Origin: Paracoccus aerius
GTDB lineage: Bacteria; Pseudomonadota; Alphaproteobacteria; Rhodobacterales; Rhodobacteraceae
Assembly: GCF_014656455.1 (NCBI RefSeq)
Contig: NZ_BNCL01000019.1
Location: 1 to 60,049 of the forward strand
DNA: 60,049 nt
Reading direction: 5' to 3'
The notes beneath the pieces are model-generated. The model did no database searches and was not told where the DNA came from. It saw nothing but the letters and a program-made list of their open reading frames with translations. The translations under genes were made by a program, and so were the position numbers. Of this stretch, positions 16,907 through 26,291 are shown piece by piece (within the stretch, counting starts at the first letter, position 1; the number at the start of each line of letters is the position of its first letter).

Positions 16907-17907
16907 GCGCCGCTGATCCCGGCGTCGGCAAACGTGGCCATACCATTGTGGCAGGCCAGCGCCGAGCGCGCGATGCCAAGGGCCAGCACCGCCCCCGACC
17001 CCTCGCCAAGCCGCATGTCGAAATCGAGGATGGCCGTCCTGCCCATGGCCGACAGCAGCTTCCTGTGTCCCGGCTCGACCGAGACATGGCCGACCAGGCA
17101 ATGATCGAGAAGCCGCCGGTCCGCCGCGAACAGGGGCGCAACGGCGGCGGTGCAGATGAAACCATCCAGGATTACCGGAATGCGGGCAGCGCGTGCGGCA
17201 AGAACCGCCCCGCAGATCGCCGCCTGCTCGCGGCCGCCAAGGGCCACAAGGGTTTCAATCGGGGCAAGGCCCGGATGGCGCGCAAGCCCGCGCGCGATCG
17301 CATCAATCTTGCGCCGGACGCCGTCGTCGTCCGAGCCAGTGCCCCGGCCTACCCAGTCCGCGACCTCGCCTCCGAACAGCGCAGCACAGAGCGCCGCAGA
17401 AATGGTCGAGTTGCCGATGCCCATCTCGCCCAGGGTCAGGATGTTGGCTTGCGGATCGACGGCGGCCGCGCCACGGTTCAGGGCATCCAGCGTCTCGGCC
17501 TCGGTCATGGCCGGGCCGGCGGTGAAGTCGGCGGTCGGACGGTCTAGGTCCAGCGCGATCACCGACAGATCGGCGCCATTCACCCGGCAAAGCTGGTTGA
17601 TCGCCGCACCGCCTGCCTCGAAGTTGGCCACCATCTGCGCGGTGACCTCCTGCGGGAAGGGGTTGACCCCCTGAGCGCAGATCCCGTGATTTCCGGCGAA
17701 GACAAGCGCCTGCGCCTTGGCGATCCTTGGCCGGTCATTTCCCTGCCAGGCAGCCATGAACAGCGCGATCTCCTCAAGCCGGCCCAGCGAGCCGGGCGGC
17801 TTGGTGAGGCTGTCTTGGCGGCGCGCGGCGGCGGCGCGGGTGCCTTCGTCGGCGACGGGCAGGGTGTCGGCGAGACGGGCGATCTGGGCCAGCGTTTCCA
17901 GCTGCAT
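16903..17907 (-). CDS. cobU: Nicotinate-nucleotide-dimethylbenzimidazole phosphoribosyltransferase
   Basis: 334 residues (Salmonella CobT equivalent). Motifs are DSLTKPPGSLGRLEEIA, FAGNHGICAQGV, LGEMGIGNSTISAAL, GTGSDDDGV, ALGGREQAAICG, and the C-terminal RLGEGSGA whose Glu is the catalytic base. It makes alpha-ribazole phosphate for the lower ligand. ATG 17907 is preferred because it overlaps the cobP stop (TAATG) and similarity begins with MQLETL; the in-frame extension upstream is antisense to cobP. Confidence 0.93.
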   Translation of the reverse strand: MQLETLAQIARLADTLPVADEGTRAAAARRQDSLTKPPGSLGRLEEIALFMAAWQGNDRPRIAKAQALVFAGNHGICAQGVNPFPQEVTAQMVANFEAGGAAINQLCRVNGADLSVIALDLDRPTADFTAGPAMTEAETLDALNRGAAAVDPQANILTLGEMGIGNSTISAALCAALFGGEVADWVGRGTGSDDDGVRRKIDAIARGLARHPGLAPIETLVALGGREQAAICGAVLAARAARIPVILDGFICTAAVAPLFAADRRLLDHCLVGHVSVEPGHRKLLSAMGRTAILDFDMRLGEGSGAVLALGIARSALACHNGMATFADAGISGA

Positions 17908-18410
17908 TATTTCACTTTCATGGGGAGGCCGCACACGGCCAGGATGACCTCGTCTGCGACCTGCGCGACCTGCTGGTTCAGGGTCCCCGCAGCGTCCCGG
18001 AAGATCCGGGCAAGCCGGTTCTCGGGCACAATTCCGGCGCCGACTTCGTTGGTGACCAGCACTACGGGCGCAGCCTGCGCGCCAAGCGTCTCGACCAGTC
18101 GGGCAGCTTCGACCCGCCAGTCGCGCCCAGCCAGGATCAGGTTCGACAGCCACAAGGTCAGGCAGTCGACCAAACGGGGAGTCCCGTCCGTCAACGTCAG
18201 CGCAGTGCAAAGATCCAGGGGTTCCGCATGAGTGCGCCAGGCCGCGCCTCGCCGCGCCTTATGGGTGGCGATCCGATCTTCCATTTCTGAATCGAAGGGC
18301 TGCGCGGTGGCAATATAGATCGCAGCCTTGCCAAGCGAGAGTGTCCGGCTCTCCGCGATCGCGCTCTTGCCTGACCGGGCACCACCTGTGACAAGGATGA
18401 TCGATCCCAT
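17907..18410 (-). CDS. cobP: Adenosylcobinamide kinase / adenosylcobinamide-phosphate guanylyltransferase
   Basis: 167 residues. The P-loop GGARSGKS (residues 9-16) follows SIILVT. YIATAQPFDSEMEDRIATHKARR holds the guanylylation region, and VDCLTLWLSNLI and VTNEVGAGIVPENRLAR are family motifs. It phosphorylates and then guanylylates adenosylcobinamide. Two ATGs are possible (18416 and 18410); GGGAT is 3 bases from the first and 9 from the second, so the second is chosen. It is the first intact gene behind the riboswitch and btuB remnant. Confidence 0.92.
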   Translation of the reverse strand: MGSIILVTGGARSGKSAIAESRTLSLGKAAIYIATAQPFDSEMEDRIATHKARRGAAWRTHAEPLDLCTALTLTDGTPRLVDCLTLWLSNLILAGRDWRVEAARLVETLGAQAAPVVLVTNEVGAGIVPENRLARIFRDAAGTLNQQVAQVADEVILAVCGLPMKVK

Positions 18411-18452
18411 GAACATTCTATCCCGTGGTATTTCTGGCTTGGCCGCCGCCAA

Positions 18453-18596
18453 TCACACCGTCATTTGCAAGATGGCGCGCAATCGGCGTGAGCTCGAGAT
18501 GATGATTTCGTCCAAGATGACCGGATCCTGGGCATTGGTGGACATGGCTGGCACCGCCGCAGCGATGGCCAGAACGGATAGCGACGAGAGCCGCAT
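18453..18596 (-). pseudogene. btuB: Truncated start of a TonB-dependent cobalamin receptor gene (btuB remnant)
   Basis: 47 codons remain: a signal peptide (MRLSSLSVLAIAAAVPAMSTNA) followed by QDPVILDEIIISSSRR, which resembles the mature N-terminus and TonB box of BtuB-type receptors, then unrelated residues and a TGA. A good Shine-Dalgarno (GGAGGG) precedes the ATG. The beta-barrel is gone. It sits between a cobalamin riboswitch and cobP, exactly where an intact btuB heads such operons. It could still act as a translated leader. The receptor identity is inferred from about 15 residues plus context. Confidence 0.6.
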
Positions 18597-18728
18597 GGTT
18601 CCCTCCCCGATTGGCCCGATGGGCCGCATGACAATCTGCCTGTGGGGATGCACCCGCAGACGGTTTCATTGTCACCGCTGCGGAATTGCCGCTCCTCGGA
18701 CGCACCCCGCGCCGCGGATGGGTGATCG

Positions 18729-18900
18729 TCGAGGCAGGTCTCCTGACTTGCGGATCATCGCTCCGGCCAGCCTTCCCATGCCCGAAGACACAGTGGCAAA
18801 TTGACCGTCGCTCACCGCTTACAGTTGCGGGGGCAGTCCGGGATTTGCCTGCAAGAGGCGCACCCGGTTCCCACATTAAGCCGCTCTCGCGGCACCACGA
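18729..18900 (-). promoter_or_regulatory. Cobalamin riboswitch 1
   Basis: Read on the minus strand, it shows the conserved core AATCCCGGACTGCCCCCGCA, then ACTGTAAGCGG, GCCACTG, GGGAAGG, and the B12-box GCAAGTCAGGAGACCTGCC. All helices of the class appear in normal order. It precedes the btuB remnant and the cobP-cobC operon by about 130 bases and should repress them when adenosylcobalamin is plentiful. Confidence 0.93.
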
Positions 18901-19038
18901 CGCGTCCGTTCTGCGCCGGGCACGCTCCGGCTGTCAAGGCTGCTCTGCAGCCCTCCCAAGGCGTGCTGCGCGACCCTGCTCTTGCAAGCGAGTGACATTT
19001 CCCACTAGGCCATGCCGGAAGCCCTGAGGAGCCTTGCC

Positions 19039-19806
19039 ATGGAACTGACACTCGTCGGCATCGGGACCGGCAAGCCGGACCATCTGACCCTGCAGGCGGT
19101 CGAGGCGATCCGGGCGGCTGACCTCCTGCTGATCCCCGAGAAGGGCGAAGGCAAGCAGGAGCTCGCGGACCTGCGCCGCAGGATCGTCGCCGGTTGCGTC
19201 GAGGATGACGGCGTCAGGGTTCTGTCCTTTGCCATGCCCAAGCGAGATCCCGCAGTGCCCGACTACAAGACGCGGGTCAAACTCTGGCATGATGCCATCG
19301 CGCAAGCCTGGCTTGATGCGCTGGCCCCTTATCCTGAAGCGCGGAAGATCGTGCTGCTCGTCTGGGGTGACCCGGCCTTGTTCGACAGCACGCTGCGCGT
19401 TGCCGAGCGGATCAGGAAGGCCTGTCCGCTAGAGCTGAAGGTCGTGCCAGGCCTGACGTCGCTGCAGGTGCTTGCCGCATCCCATGCCATCCCACTCAAC
19501 CGCCTGGCAGAGCCGTTCCTAGTGACCACCGGCAGGCACCTGCGCGAGCATGGCTGGCCCGAGGGCATCGATACGCTTGTGGTCATGCTCGACGGCGAAT
19601 GTTCGTTCACCACGCTCGATCCGGCTGGGGTTTCAATCTGGTGGGGCGCCTATCTGGGCATGGAAGGTGAAATCCTCGACCAGGGGGCGCTGTCAGAAGC
19701 CGGCCCGCGCATCGTCGAGGCCCGTGCCGAGACACGGGAACGGCGGGGCTGGATCATGGACATCTACCTGCTGCGCCGCGAGACTTCCTCCGCAAGCGCG
19801 CCGTAG
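19039..19806 (+). CDS. cobF: Precorrin-6A synthase (deacetylating)
   Basis: 255-residue SAM-dependent methyltransferase. It starts MELTLVGIGTGKPDHLTLQA, with later LLVWGDPALFDSTLR, KVVPGLTSLQVLAASH and LDGECSFTT, typical of CobF. It methylates C1 and releases acetate from precorrin-5. It marks the oxygen-dependent pathway. ATG 19039 has GAGGAG 7 bases upstream. It stands alone on the plus strand and its last 43 bp overlap cobA tail to tail. Confidence 0.92.
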   Translation: MELTLVGIGTGKPDHLTLQAVEAIRAADLLLIPEKGEGKQELADLRRRIVAGCVEDDGVRVLSFAMPKRDPAVPDYKTRVKLWHDAIAQAWLDALAPYPEARKIVLLVWGDPALFDSTLRVAERIRKACPLELKVVPGLTSLQVLAASHAIPLNRLAEPFLVTTGRHLREHGWPEGIDTLVVMLDGECSFTTLDPAGVSIWWGAYLGMEGEILDQGALSEAGPRIVEARAETRERRGWIMDIYLLRRETSSASAP

Positions 19807-20510
19807 AGGATCAGCGTTGGGGCTATCGAACGCGTATTCGCGCGGCAAAGATCGACCAGCTTGCCGATCGTCGCCCGGTGCAGCGCCTCCGCAGGGGTGG
19901 ACACGCCGGCCGCCAAGATCGCCGGAGTCTCTGCCGGAAGTCCATGCGCAATCAGATGGGCAGCAAAGGCCGGAAAGGTGGCGCGCGCCATGTAGACGGC
20001 CGTGACCGCATGCGGGTCGGCCAGTGCGGCCCAGTTCAGATCGCCAGGCAGACCACCGGTAACATCATGCCCGGTCACGAACTGCACCCGTCGCGCGGTC
20101 AGGCGCCGGGTCAGCGGGATGCCCGCAGCTGCAGCGGCCGCAGCCGGAGCCGTCACGCCGGGAATGACCTCGTAGCCAATCGTAGCGGTGTCAAGAGCCG
20201 CGACCTCTTCCTCCAGACGCCCGAACATGCCCGCATCGCCGGATTTCAGCCGCACCACGCGGGCGCCCGCTGCCGCGTGGTCCACCAGCAGGCGGTTGAT
20301 GTCATCCTGCCGGGCTGAGGCCCGGCCTGCGCGCTTTCCGACTGAGATCAGCTCTGCATCCGTGTGGGCAAAATTGAGGATCGGCCCCGAGGAAAGGTCG
20401 TCGTAGAGCACGACCTCAGCCGCCTGCAGGCGCTTCATGGCCCGAATAGTCAACAATTCAGGATCGCCGGGACCGGAGGACACGAAGCTGACAAAGCCCG
20501 CCTCTCTCAT
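19764..20510 (-). CDS. cobA: Uroporphyrinogen-III C-methyltransferase
   Basis: 248 residues. The SUMT motifs are VSSGPGDPELLTIRAMKRLQ, VVLYDDL, LKSGDAGMFGRLEEE, VIPGVTAPAAAAAAAGIPLT and VQFVTGHDV. It makes precorrin-2 from uroporphyrinogen III with two SAM. DAGMFGR replaces the more common DPFVFGR; this variant occurs in some CobA proteins. Its start overlaps the cobB stop by 4 bp, and it is the last gene of the long minus-strand operon. Confidence 0.92.
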   Translation of the reverse strand: MREAGFVSFVSSGPGDPELLTIRAMKRLQAAEVVLYDDLSSGPILNFAHTDAELISVGKRAGRASARQDDINRLLVDHAAAGARVVRLKSGDAGMFGRLEEEVAALDTATIGYEVIPGVTAPAAAAAAAGIPLTRRLTARRVQFVTGHDVTGGLPGDLNWAALADPHAVTAVYMARATFPAFAAHLIAHGLPAETPAILAAGVSTPAEALHRATIGKLVDLCRANTRSIAPTLILYGALAEEVSRRSR

Positions 20511-21814
20511 GACACCTCCGAGATCAGGTGGAAGAACGTGCCGGTGACGTTCCCCCGGCGAGAGCCTGTTTCCGGGACAGCATTGCCATCCGCATCGAGA
20601 ACCTCGGCGAGAGGGGCGTCAGGCTGCAAGAGGATGGTGGAATAGTGGAACTCATGGCCGAGCAGCCTCTGGCCGGCGCCCTGGCCCGGCAGCGGAAAAA
20701 GGAGCCTCGCCTGTCGATATCCCAGATGCATCCTGCGGGTCGCGTAGCTCGTTTCCAGGCCCAGCAGCCCCGCCATCCGATGGATTTGCCCGTCTGCGTC
20801 TGTCAGGCTTACGCCAAGCACCATGTATCCGCCGCATTCGCCATGGACGGGCCTGTCCCGGGCAAAATGCCTCAGACCCGCAAGGAAGCTCTGTGCCCCG
20901 GCCAGGCGGCCCGCGTGAAGTTCCGGATACCCGCCGGGCAGCCAGCAGCAATCGGCATCCGGCGGCGGCTCATTGGCAAGGGGGGAAAAAGCGAGGATCT
21001 CCGCCCCGGCTTCTCGCCAGCCGGCAAGAAGATGCGGATAAGCAAAGGAAAATGCCTCATCCCGCGCCAATGCGATCCGCTGGGCTGGCGGGCGGATGCG
21101 CCTTGGCGGCTGCAGGGACCTGCCGCCCGCCGTCAGCGCGCGAAGGGCCGTGAGATCAACATGCGCGCGCAGGAAACCGGCATAGCCGGCGATCGCCGCA
21201 TCGAGGTCCGGATGCTCGACCGCCTGGACAAGCCCGAGGTGACGTTCGGGCAGCGTCAGATCGCCACGTCGAGGCAAGGCCCCGAATACCGGTATGCCGG
21301 CGTTGTCCAGGGCCAAACGGCACAGCCGTTCGTGCCGGGGCGAGGCGACCCGGTTGAGGATGACCCCTGCGACTTGCACGTCCTGTCGGAAGTGCCGCAG
21401 TCCCAGGGACAGCGCGGCGACGGTTTGGGCATGGCCGGACACGTCCATGACCACCACCACCGGCCAGCCCGTCGCCGCGGCGATATCCGCCGTCGATCCG
21501 TTGCCAGAGGCCCCTGTCTGGGCCACCCCGTCAAACAGCCCCATCGAACCCTCGGCGACCGCCATCTCGCCCGGCAGCCCAAGCTGGTCGGCCAGCAACC
21601 CTGGGTCCATCGCCCAACTGTCGAGATTGCGGGAATCCTCGCCGCAGGCGGCGCGATGGAAGGCCGGGTCGATATAGTCCGGTCCGCACTTGTAGGGACG
21701 AACCTTTACCCCGTCCTCGGCAAGGCAGCGCAGCAGGCCCAGCATCACCGTGGTCTTGCCCGCGCCCGAGCGGGGGGCCGAGACGATCAGCCCGGGGATC
21801 GTAGCCTGGTTCAT
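20507..21814 (-). CDS. cobB: Cobyrinic (hydrogenobyrinic) acid a,c-diamide synthase
   Basis: 435 residues. The N-terminal ATP-binding half has [17 protein letters not shown] and [13 protein letters not shown]. The C-terminal glutamine amidotransferase half carries the nucleophile Cys in [12 protein letters not shown] and ends with HEFHYS. In the aerobic route it amidates hydrogenobyrinic acid before cobalt insertion by CobNST. Four-base overlaps with cobM and cobA show translational coupling. Confidence 0.93.
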   Translation of the reverse strand: MNQATIPGLIVSAPRSGAGKTTVMLGLLRCLAEDGVKVRPYKCGPDYIDPAFHRAACGEDSRNLDSWAMDPGLLADQLGLPGEMAVAEGSMGLFDGVAQTGASGNGSTADIAAATGWPVVVVMDVSGHAQTVAALSLGLRHFRQDVQVAGVILNRVASPRHERLCRLALDNAGIPVFGALPRRGDLTLPERHLGLVQAVEHPDLDAAIAGYAGFLRAHVDLTALRALTAGGRSLQPPRRIRPPAQRIALARDEAFSFAYPHLLAGWREAGAEILAFSPLANEPPPDADCCWLPGGYPELHAGRLAGAQSFLAGLRHFARDRPVHGECGGYMVLGVSLTDADGQIHRMAGLLGLETSYATRRMHLGYRQARLLFPLPGQGAGQRLLGHEFHYSTILLQPDAPLAEVLDADGNAVPETGSRRGNVTGTFFHLISEVS

Positions 21815-22584
21815 CCCTTCACCGCATCGGCACGGCCGGCACGGAAGCGGCGGTCGTAATCAGCCGCGTAGAGCCGGCTCTCGTCGAAGCCTTCGGCCGC
21901 CAATGCGCGGCCCACGAGGATCAGCGCCGTCCGCTCCATCGTCTCGCCCACGTCGGCGGCGATGGAGCGGAGCGTCCCCCGCACGATCCGCTGGTCCGGC
22001 CAGCTCGCCCGCCAGATCACGGCGGCAGGACAGTCCATGCCGTAATGCGCGCCGAGTTCGGCGGCGACCTCCTCCAGCCGGTGGATGGACAGATGGATCG
22101 CCAGCGTCGCCCCGGTGGCTCCGAAGGCGGCAAGCGTCTCGGCCGACGGCATGGGCGAGGCGCGGCCCGAGGTCCGGGTCAGCACCACACTCTGGGCGAT
22201 GCCCGGCAGGGTCAGTTCCGCCCCCAGGGCGGCGGCGCCCGCCGCAAAGGAAGGGACGCCCGGCGTGATGTCATAGGGGATGCCCAGCTCCCGCAGCCGG
22301 CGCAACTGCTCGCCCATGGCCGACCAAACGGACAGGTCGCCCGAGTGCAGGCGCGCCACGTCCAGCCCCCGAGCGTGGGCGGCAACAATCTCGGCCATGA
22401 TGCCGTCGAGACTCATAGGCGCGGTGTTGATGATTCGCGCGCCTTGGGGACAGTGCTGCAACATCTCTTCCGGGATCAGGGACCCGGCGTAAAGGCAGAC
22501 AGGCGAGGCCGCGATCAGGTCCCGCCCCCGCAGCGTGAGAAGGTCGGGCGCGCCGGGGCCTGCGCCGATGAAGTGAACGGTCAT
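21811..22584 (-). CDS. cobM: Precorrin-4 C11-methyltransferase
   Basis: 257 residues. [20 protein letters not shown] begins the methyltransferase fold, then [48 protein letters not shown] and SGRASPMP, all CobM/CbiF motifs. ATG 22584 overlaps the cobE stop by 4 bp; the longer frame upstream is antisense noise. Confidence 0.93.
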   Translation of the reverse strand: MTVHFIGAGPGAPDLLTLRGRDLIAASPVCLYAGSLIPEEMLQHCPQGARIINTAPMSLDGIMAEIVAAHARGLDVARLHSGDLSVWSAMGEQLRRLRELGIPYDITPGVPSFAAGAAALGAELTLPGIAQSVVLTRTSGRASPMPSAETLAAFGATGATLAIHLSIHRLEEVAAELGAHYGMDCPAAVIWRASWPDQRIVRGTLRSIAADVGETMERTALILVGRALAAEGFDESRLYAADYDRRFRAGRADAVKG

Positions 22585-22949
22585 GGAACGTGCCTTTCGG
22601 ACTGGGCAAGGGCGGCAGTGACGCATCCGTCGGCCGAAATCACGCGCGGCTCGACAAGGCGTGCACCGGGGCCGGCAGCGATAATGGCGCAAGCCTCGGC
22701 AAGGCTGCCGGTCCCGAAGCGGGCCAGGATGCGGGGGCTGCGGGTGGGCGTGCTTACGCTCAGCAGCATAGCCTCGGGGATCGGGACGAGCCTGAAGCCG
22801 GCCGCCTGCAGGCTGGCCACGACGGGATGGGCCTGCCGGAAGGCAGGCACGGCAAGCGTCAGCGGGGGCATGACCTGCAACTGCCGGAACAGGTCCTGAA
22901 CGCCTTCAAGTTCGGCTGCTGCCCGCAGACCAAGTCCGACCACTCTCAT
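22581..22949 (-). CDS. cobE: Cobalamin biosynthesis protein CobE (CbiG C-terminal-like)
   Basis: 122 residues starting [44 protein letters not shown] resembles the CobE/CbiG-C domain (TGSVAEAAAL-type motif). CobE is required in the aerobic pathway, though its biochemical step is not settled. The start at 22949 overlaps the cobL stop (ATGA) with GGAG 8 bases upstream. Sandwiched between cobL and cobM. Confidence 0.8.
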   Translation of the reverse strand: MRVVGLGLRAAAELEGVQDLFRQLQVMPPLTLAVPAFRQAHPVVASLQAAGFRLVPIPEAMLLSVSTPTRSPRILARFGTGSLAEACAIIAAGPGARLVEPRVISADGCVTAALAQSERHVP

Positions 22950-24121
22950 CGTGTGACGCTCCATTGCACCACCGGATAGCTGGCCTTCCAACCGCGCCTG
23001 CTGCCCAGTGGCGCCGCTTGCGACAGCTCGATCCGAAGAAGCGTGCCCCCAAGCCGCGCTTGCGCACCGGCAATCAGGCTTTCGGTTTCCAGTGTGACGC
23101 CATGGGCGACGATGCGGCTCTTGGCGGGAAGGATTGACCACAAGGCGTCCAGCAGCGGAGCGTCCAGACCGCCGCCGATGAAGACGGCATCGGGCGCGGG
23201 AAGGCCGGGCAGAAGCGCCAGCGCTCGACCCTCACGTATCTCGAAATGCGGCACCCCGAGGGAGCGGGCGTTGACACGCGCCCTTGCCGCGCGGATCGGA
23301 TCGCGCTCGACGCCCACGGCGCGATTACGGGGATGGGACAGAAGCCACTCGATCCCCACCGAGCCGCTGCCTGTGCCAAGGTCCCACAGCAGTTCGCCGG
23401 GATGGGGCGCAAGCGCGGAAAGAGCCAGGGCGCGCACCGGGCGCTTTGTTATCTGGCCATCATGATCGAAAAGATCATCCTCCAGACCCGAGGAATGCGG
23501 TAATCCCTTCCCACCCCGGACCTCGACGGCACAGGCGACAAGGTTCTCGCATTGCGGCAGCGCCTCCTCGGCGAGATATCGGCGGACACGCTCTCTAGGG
23601 CCACCCAGATGTTCCAGCACGTGCAGCGTGGAGGCGCCAAAGCCGAGCGAGGTCAGGTAACCCGCCAAGGATGCGGGCGCTGATCCATCCCTCAGGGTGA
23701 CGATCAGCCTTGCACCGTCGGATAAGTGTCGGCGCAGCTTCTCGACCGGTGCGGCGTGGAGGCCGAGGCACAGAACCTCCTCCAGGCGCCAGCCGAGGCT
23801 CGCGGCGGCCAGGGACTGCACAGAGAGGGCGGGATAGGCGCGCCATTCCCCGGGTTGCAGTTCCTGAGCAAGGCTGCCGCCCGCGCCGTGCCAGAAGGGA
23901 TCACCGGAAACCAGCGCGACCACCCGCTTGCCGCGCAACGTCAGCAGGGGCGCCTGCGAAAACGGCACCGGCCAGGGCGACTTGCAGGCGTGGTCCACCA
24001 TCGCCAGGTGGCGCGGACTGCCGAAGACGACTTCGGCCCGTTCCAGCGCATCACGGCTTGCCTCGGACAGATCCTTCAGGCCATTTTCCCCAATGCCGAT
24101 GATCGACAGCCACTCAGCCAT
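22946..24121 (-). CDS. cobL: Precorrin-6Y C5,15-methyltransferase (decarboxylating)
   Basis: 391-residue fusion. The N-terminal CbiE-like methyltransferase (about 1-200) has IIGIGENGLKDLS and ALVSGDPFWHGAGGSL. The C-terminal CbiT-like domain (about 215-391) has LWDLGTGSGSVGIEWLL and FIGGGLDAPLLDAL. It methylates C5 and C15 and decarboxylates the ring-C acetate. The start at 24121 lies inside the 5' end of cobK on the opposite strand (23-bp head-to-head overlap). Confidence 0.92.
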   Translation of the reverse strand: MAEWLSIIGIGENGLKDLSEASRDALERAEVVFGSPRHLAMVDHACKSPWPVPFSQAPLLTLRGKRVVALVSGDPFWHGAGGSLAQELQPGEWRAYPALSVQSLAAASLGWRLEEVLCLGLHAAPVEKLRRHLSDGARLIVTLRDGSAPASLAGYLTSLGFGASTLHVLEHLGGPRERVRRYLAEEALPQCENLVACAVEVRGGKGLPHSSGLEDDLFDHDGQITKRPVRALALSALAPHPGELLWDLGTGSGSVGIEWLLSHPRNRAVGVERDPIRAARARVNARSLGVPHFEIREGRALALLPGLPAPDAVFIGGGLDAPLLDALWSILPAKSRIVAHGVTLETESLIAGAQARLGGTLLRIELSQAAPLGSRRGWKASYPVVQWSVTR

Positions 24122-24863
24122 TCCGCCCACCCTCATCCTGGGCGGCACCACCGAGGCGAGCCACCTTGCGCAGGCCATGGCCGATGCGGGCCTGCCCGCG
24201 ATCCTGTCTTATGCCGGACGGGTTGCAAGTCCCCGCACGCATCCGGTGCCCGTCCGCAGCGGCGGCTTTGGCGGGGCCGAGGGGCTTGCCGCCTTCCTGA
24301 AGACGAACGGCATCGGTCAAGTGGTCGATGCGACCCATCCCTTTGCCGCCCGGATCAGCGGCAACGCCGCGCTCGCCTGCGCTGCCGCCGGGGTGCCGCT
24401 CTGCGCGCTTGAACGGGCGCCCTGGATAGCCGAAGCGAGCGACGACTGGACTCATGTCCCGGACATCGAAGGAGCCGTGGCCGCCTTGGACGGTCCCGCC
24501 AAACGGGTGTTCCTGGCGATCGGACGACAGCATCTTGCCGGCTTTGCCCATCTCGGACAGCATCGTTTCCTGGCCCGGATGGTCGATGCGCCCGCCGCGG
24601 ACTTCCCCCTGCTGGGCGCCGAGGTGATCGTCAAACGCGGTCCCTTCAAGGTTGAGGACGACATGGACCTGATGCGCGTGCATGGCACCGAGCTGCTGGT
24701 CGCCAAGAACGCGGGCGGGGCTGGAGCCGAGGCAAAAATTCTTGCTGCCCGGGCACTCGCCGTCCCCGTCATCATGATCGACCGGCCGGAACTGCCCGAC
24801 CGTCCCCTGCGCCGGACTGTGACAGAGGTCATGGACTGGCTTCATGCCCGCCTCGGCGTATAG
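24099..24863 (+). CDS. cobK: Precorrin-6A reductase
   Basis: 254 residues. TLILGGTTEASHLAQAMADAGL is the Rossmann loop, and LAAFLKTNGIGQVVDATHPFAARIS, VFLAIGRQHLAGF and LLVAKNAGGAGAEAKI are CobK/CbiJ motifs. It reduces precorrin-6A with NADPH. It is the only plus-strand gene inside the long minus-strand operon, overlapping cobL at its 5' end (23 bp) and cobJ at its 3' end (22 bp). ATG 24099 is chosen; 24093 is also possible. Confidence 0.92.
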   Translation: MIDSHSAIPPTLILGGTTEASHLAQAMADAGLPAILSYAGRVASPRTHPVPVRSGGFGGAEGLAAFLKTNGIGQVVDATHPFAARISGNAALACAAAGVPLCALERAPWIAEASDDWTHVPDIEGAVAALDGPAKRVFLAIGRQHLAGFAHLGQHRFLARMVDAPAADFPLLGAEVIVKRGPFKVEDDMDLMRVHGTELLVAKNAGGAGAEAKILAARALAVPVIMIDRPELPDRPLRRTVTEVMDWLHARLGV

Positions 24864-25576
24864 ACGAAGCGCCCGACTTGCCGAGTGGCTGACGAGCCGA
24901 GAATGACCACCGTGCGCATGTCCGCCATCTCAGCGCGTGCCTCCCGCAGAGGCACCACGTGGATCTCTTGCAGAGGGGTCGAGACCGCACGGGCGAAGAT
25001 CATCAGGCGTCCAGACTCGGCGCGTGCTTTCAGCAGGTCCAGCACGGATGCAAACTGATGCGGGCGCGAGGCCGAGCGCGGATTGTAGAAGGCCATCGCG
25101 AAGTCGGCCTCCAGCGCCAAGTGTACCCGCCTGAGCACCAAATCGAAGGGCTTGAGGTTGTCCGACAGGTTGATGGCGCAGAAGTCATGACCCAAGGGCG
25201 CGCCGGCTGCGGCAGCGGCAGCCAGCATGGCCGTGATGCCTGGCAGGACGCGGATGTCCAGGTCGCGCCAAGGGGCGGGGCCGCTCTCGACGGCCTCGAA
25301 GACCGCCGAGGCCATGGCAAAGACGCCGGGATCGCCCGAGGATACGACCACGGCGCGGTTGCCTTTCGCCGCAAGCTCCAGCGCGTGCCGGGCGCGGTCA
25401 AGCTCGACCCGGTTGTCGGAAGGGTGCAGGCGCAGGCCGTGGCGCGGGGGAATGCGGGACACATAGGGGATGTAGCCGATGACGTCGGTCGCCCCATCCA
25501 GCGCCTCCGAAACCTCGGGCGTGACCATCCCCTCGGCGCCGGGACCAAGACCGGCGATAACAAGAGAGCCCGTCAC
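24842..25576 (-). CDS. cobJ: Precorrin-3B C17-methyltransferase
   Basis: 244 residues starting at GTG 25576, which overlaps the cobI stop (GTGA) and follows AGGACGCAGG. Motifs are AGLGPGAEGMVTPEV, VIGYIPYVSRIP, VVSSGDPGVFAMASAVFEAV, VLPGITAMLAAAAAAGAPLGHDFCAINLSD and MAFYNPRSASRP, all CobJ/CbiH. It performs the ring-contraction methylation at C17. Confidence 0.93.
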   Translation of the reverse strand: MTGSLVIAGLGPGAEGMVTPEVSEALDGATDVIGYIPYVSRIPPRHGLRLHPSDNRVELDRARHALELAAKGNRAVVVSSGDPGVFAMASAVFEAVESGPAPWRDLDIRVLPGITAMLAAAAAAGAPLGHDFCAINLSDNLKPFDLVLRRVHLALEADFAMAFYNPRSASRPHQFASVLDLLKARAESGRLMIFARAVSTPLQEIHVVPLREARAEMADMRTVVILGSSATRQVGRFVYTPRRA

Positions 25577-26289
25577 GGCCTGCGTCCTTGTCCATGAACC
25601 AGCACGATCGAAAAGTAGGGCACCGGCCCTTCGACTTCCGACAACATGCGAACCCGCTCCTCGGCCATGGTGCCGTGCTCGACCAGCCATGCCTGATCCA
25701 CCCTGCCTGCGGCCTGCAGTGCCGCGCGCAGGCGCGGCAGGTTGCGGCCGATCTTCATGACAACCAGCGCATCGGTATCGCGGATGCGCCGCGCCAACTC
25801 ATCAGAGGGCAAGGTCGCCGGCAGAACCGTAAGGATGTCATCGCCCCAGGTGATCGGGAGGCCCGTGGCGGTCCAGCAACCGGCCATGCCGGGAATGCCC
25901 GGGACCACCTCCACCCGCTCGCGCGGGAGGCGGGTATAAAGATGCATGAACGAGCCATAGAAGAAGGGATCTCCCTCGCACAGCACGACCAGGTCGTCAT
26001 CCTCGGACTGCCGCAGAAGCTCAGCCGTCCAATGCGCGTAGAAACCTGCAAGCGCGGCGTTGTAGCGCGGGTCCGAAACGGGGATCTCGGTGGTTACGGG
26101 ATACTCCATCGCGATCTCGACCGCCTGTGACGGAAGGAGCCCCTCGACAAGCCTGCGCGCCACGCCCATGGCGCCCGCCTTGCGGAAGAATGCCACGCGC
26201 CGCGCACGTGTCAGATAGCGATGGGCCTTGACGCTCATCAGCTCGGGGTCACCGGGACCGAGGCCGATGCATATGATCTTGCCGGTCAT
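25573..26289 (-). CDS. cobI: Precorrin-2 C20-methyltransferase
   Basis: 238 residues. Motifs are CIGLGPGDPELMSVKA, EYPVTTEIP, LCEGDPFFYGSFMHLYTRL, VVPGIPGMAGCWTATGLPITWGDD and VVMKIGRN. ATG 26289 follows GGGAG and is 2 bp after the cobH stop. The longer frame upstream is antisense to nothing real and lacks similarity. Confidence 0.93.
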   Translation of the reverse strand: MTGKIICIGLGPGDPELMSVKAHRYLTRARRVAFFRKAGAMGVARRLVEGLLPSQAVEIAMEYPVTTEIPVSDPRYNAALAGFYAHWTAELLRQSEDDDLVVLCEGDPFFYGSFMHLYTRLPRERVEVVPGIPGMAGCWTATGLPITWGDDILTVLPATLPSDELARRIRDTDALVVMKIGRNLPRLRAALQAAGRVDQAWLVEHGTMAEERVRMLSEVEGPVPYFSIVLVHGQGRRP

Positions 26290-26291
26290 GC

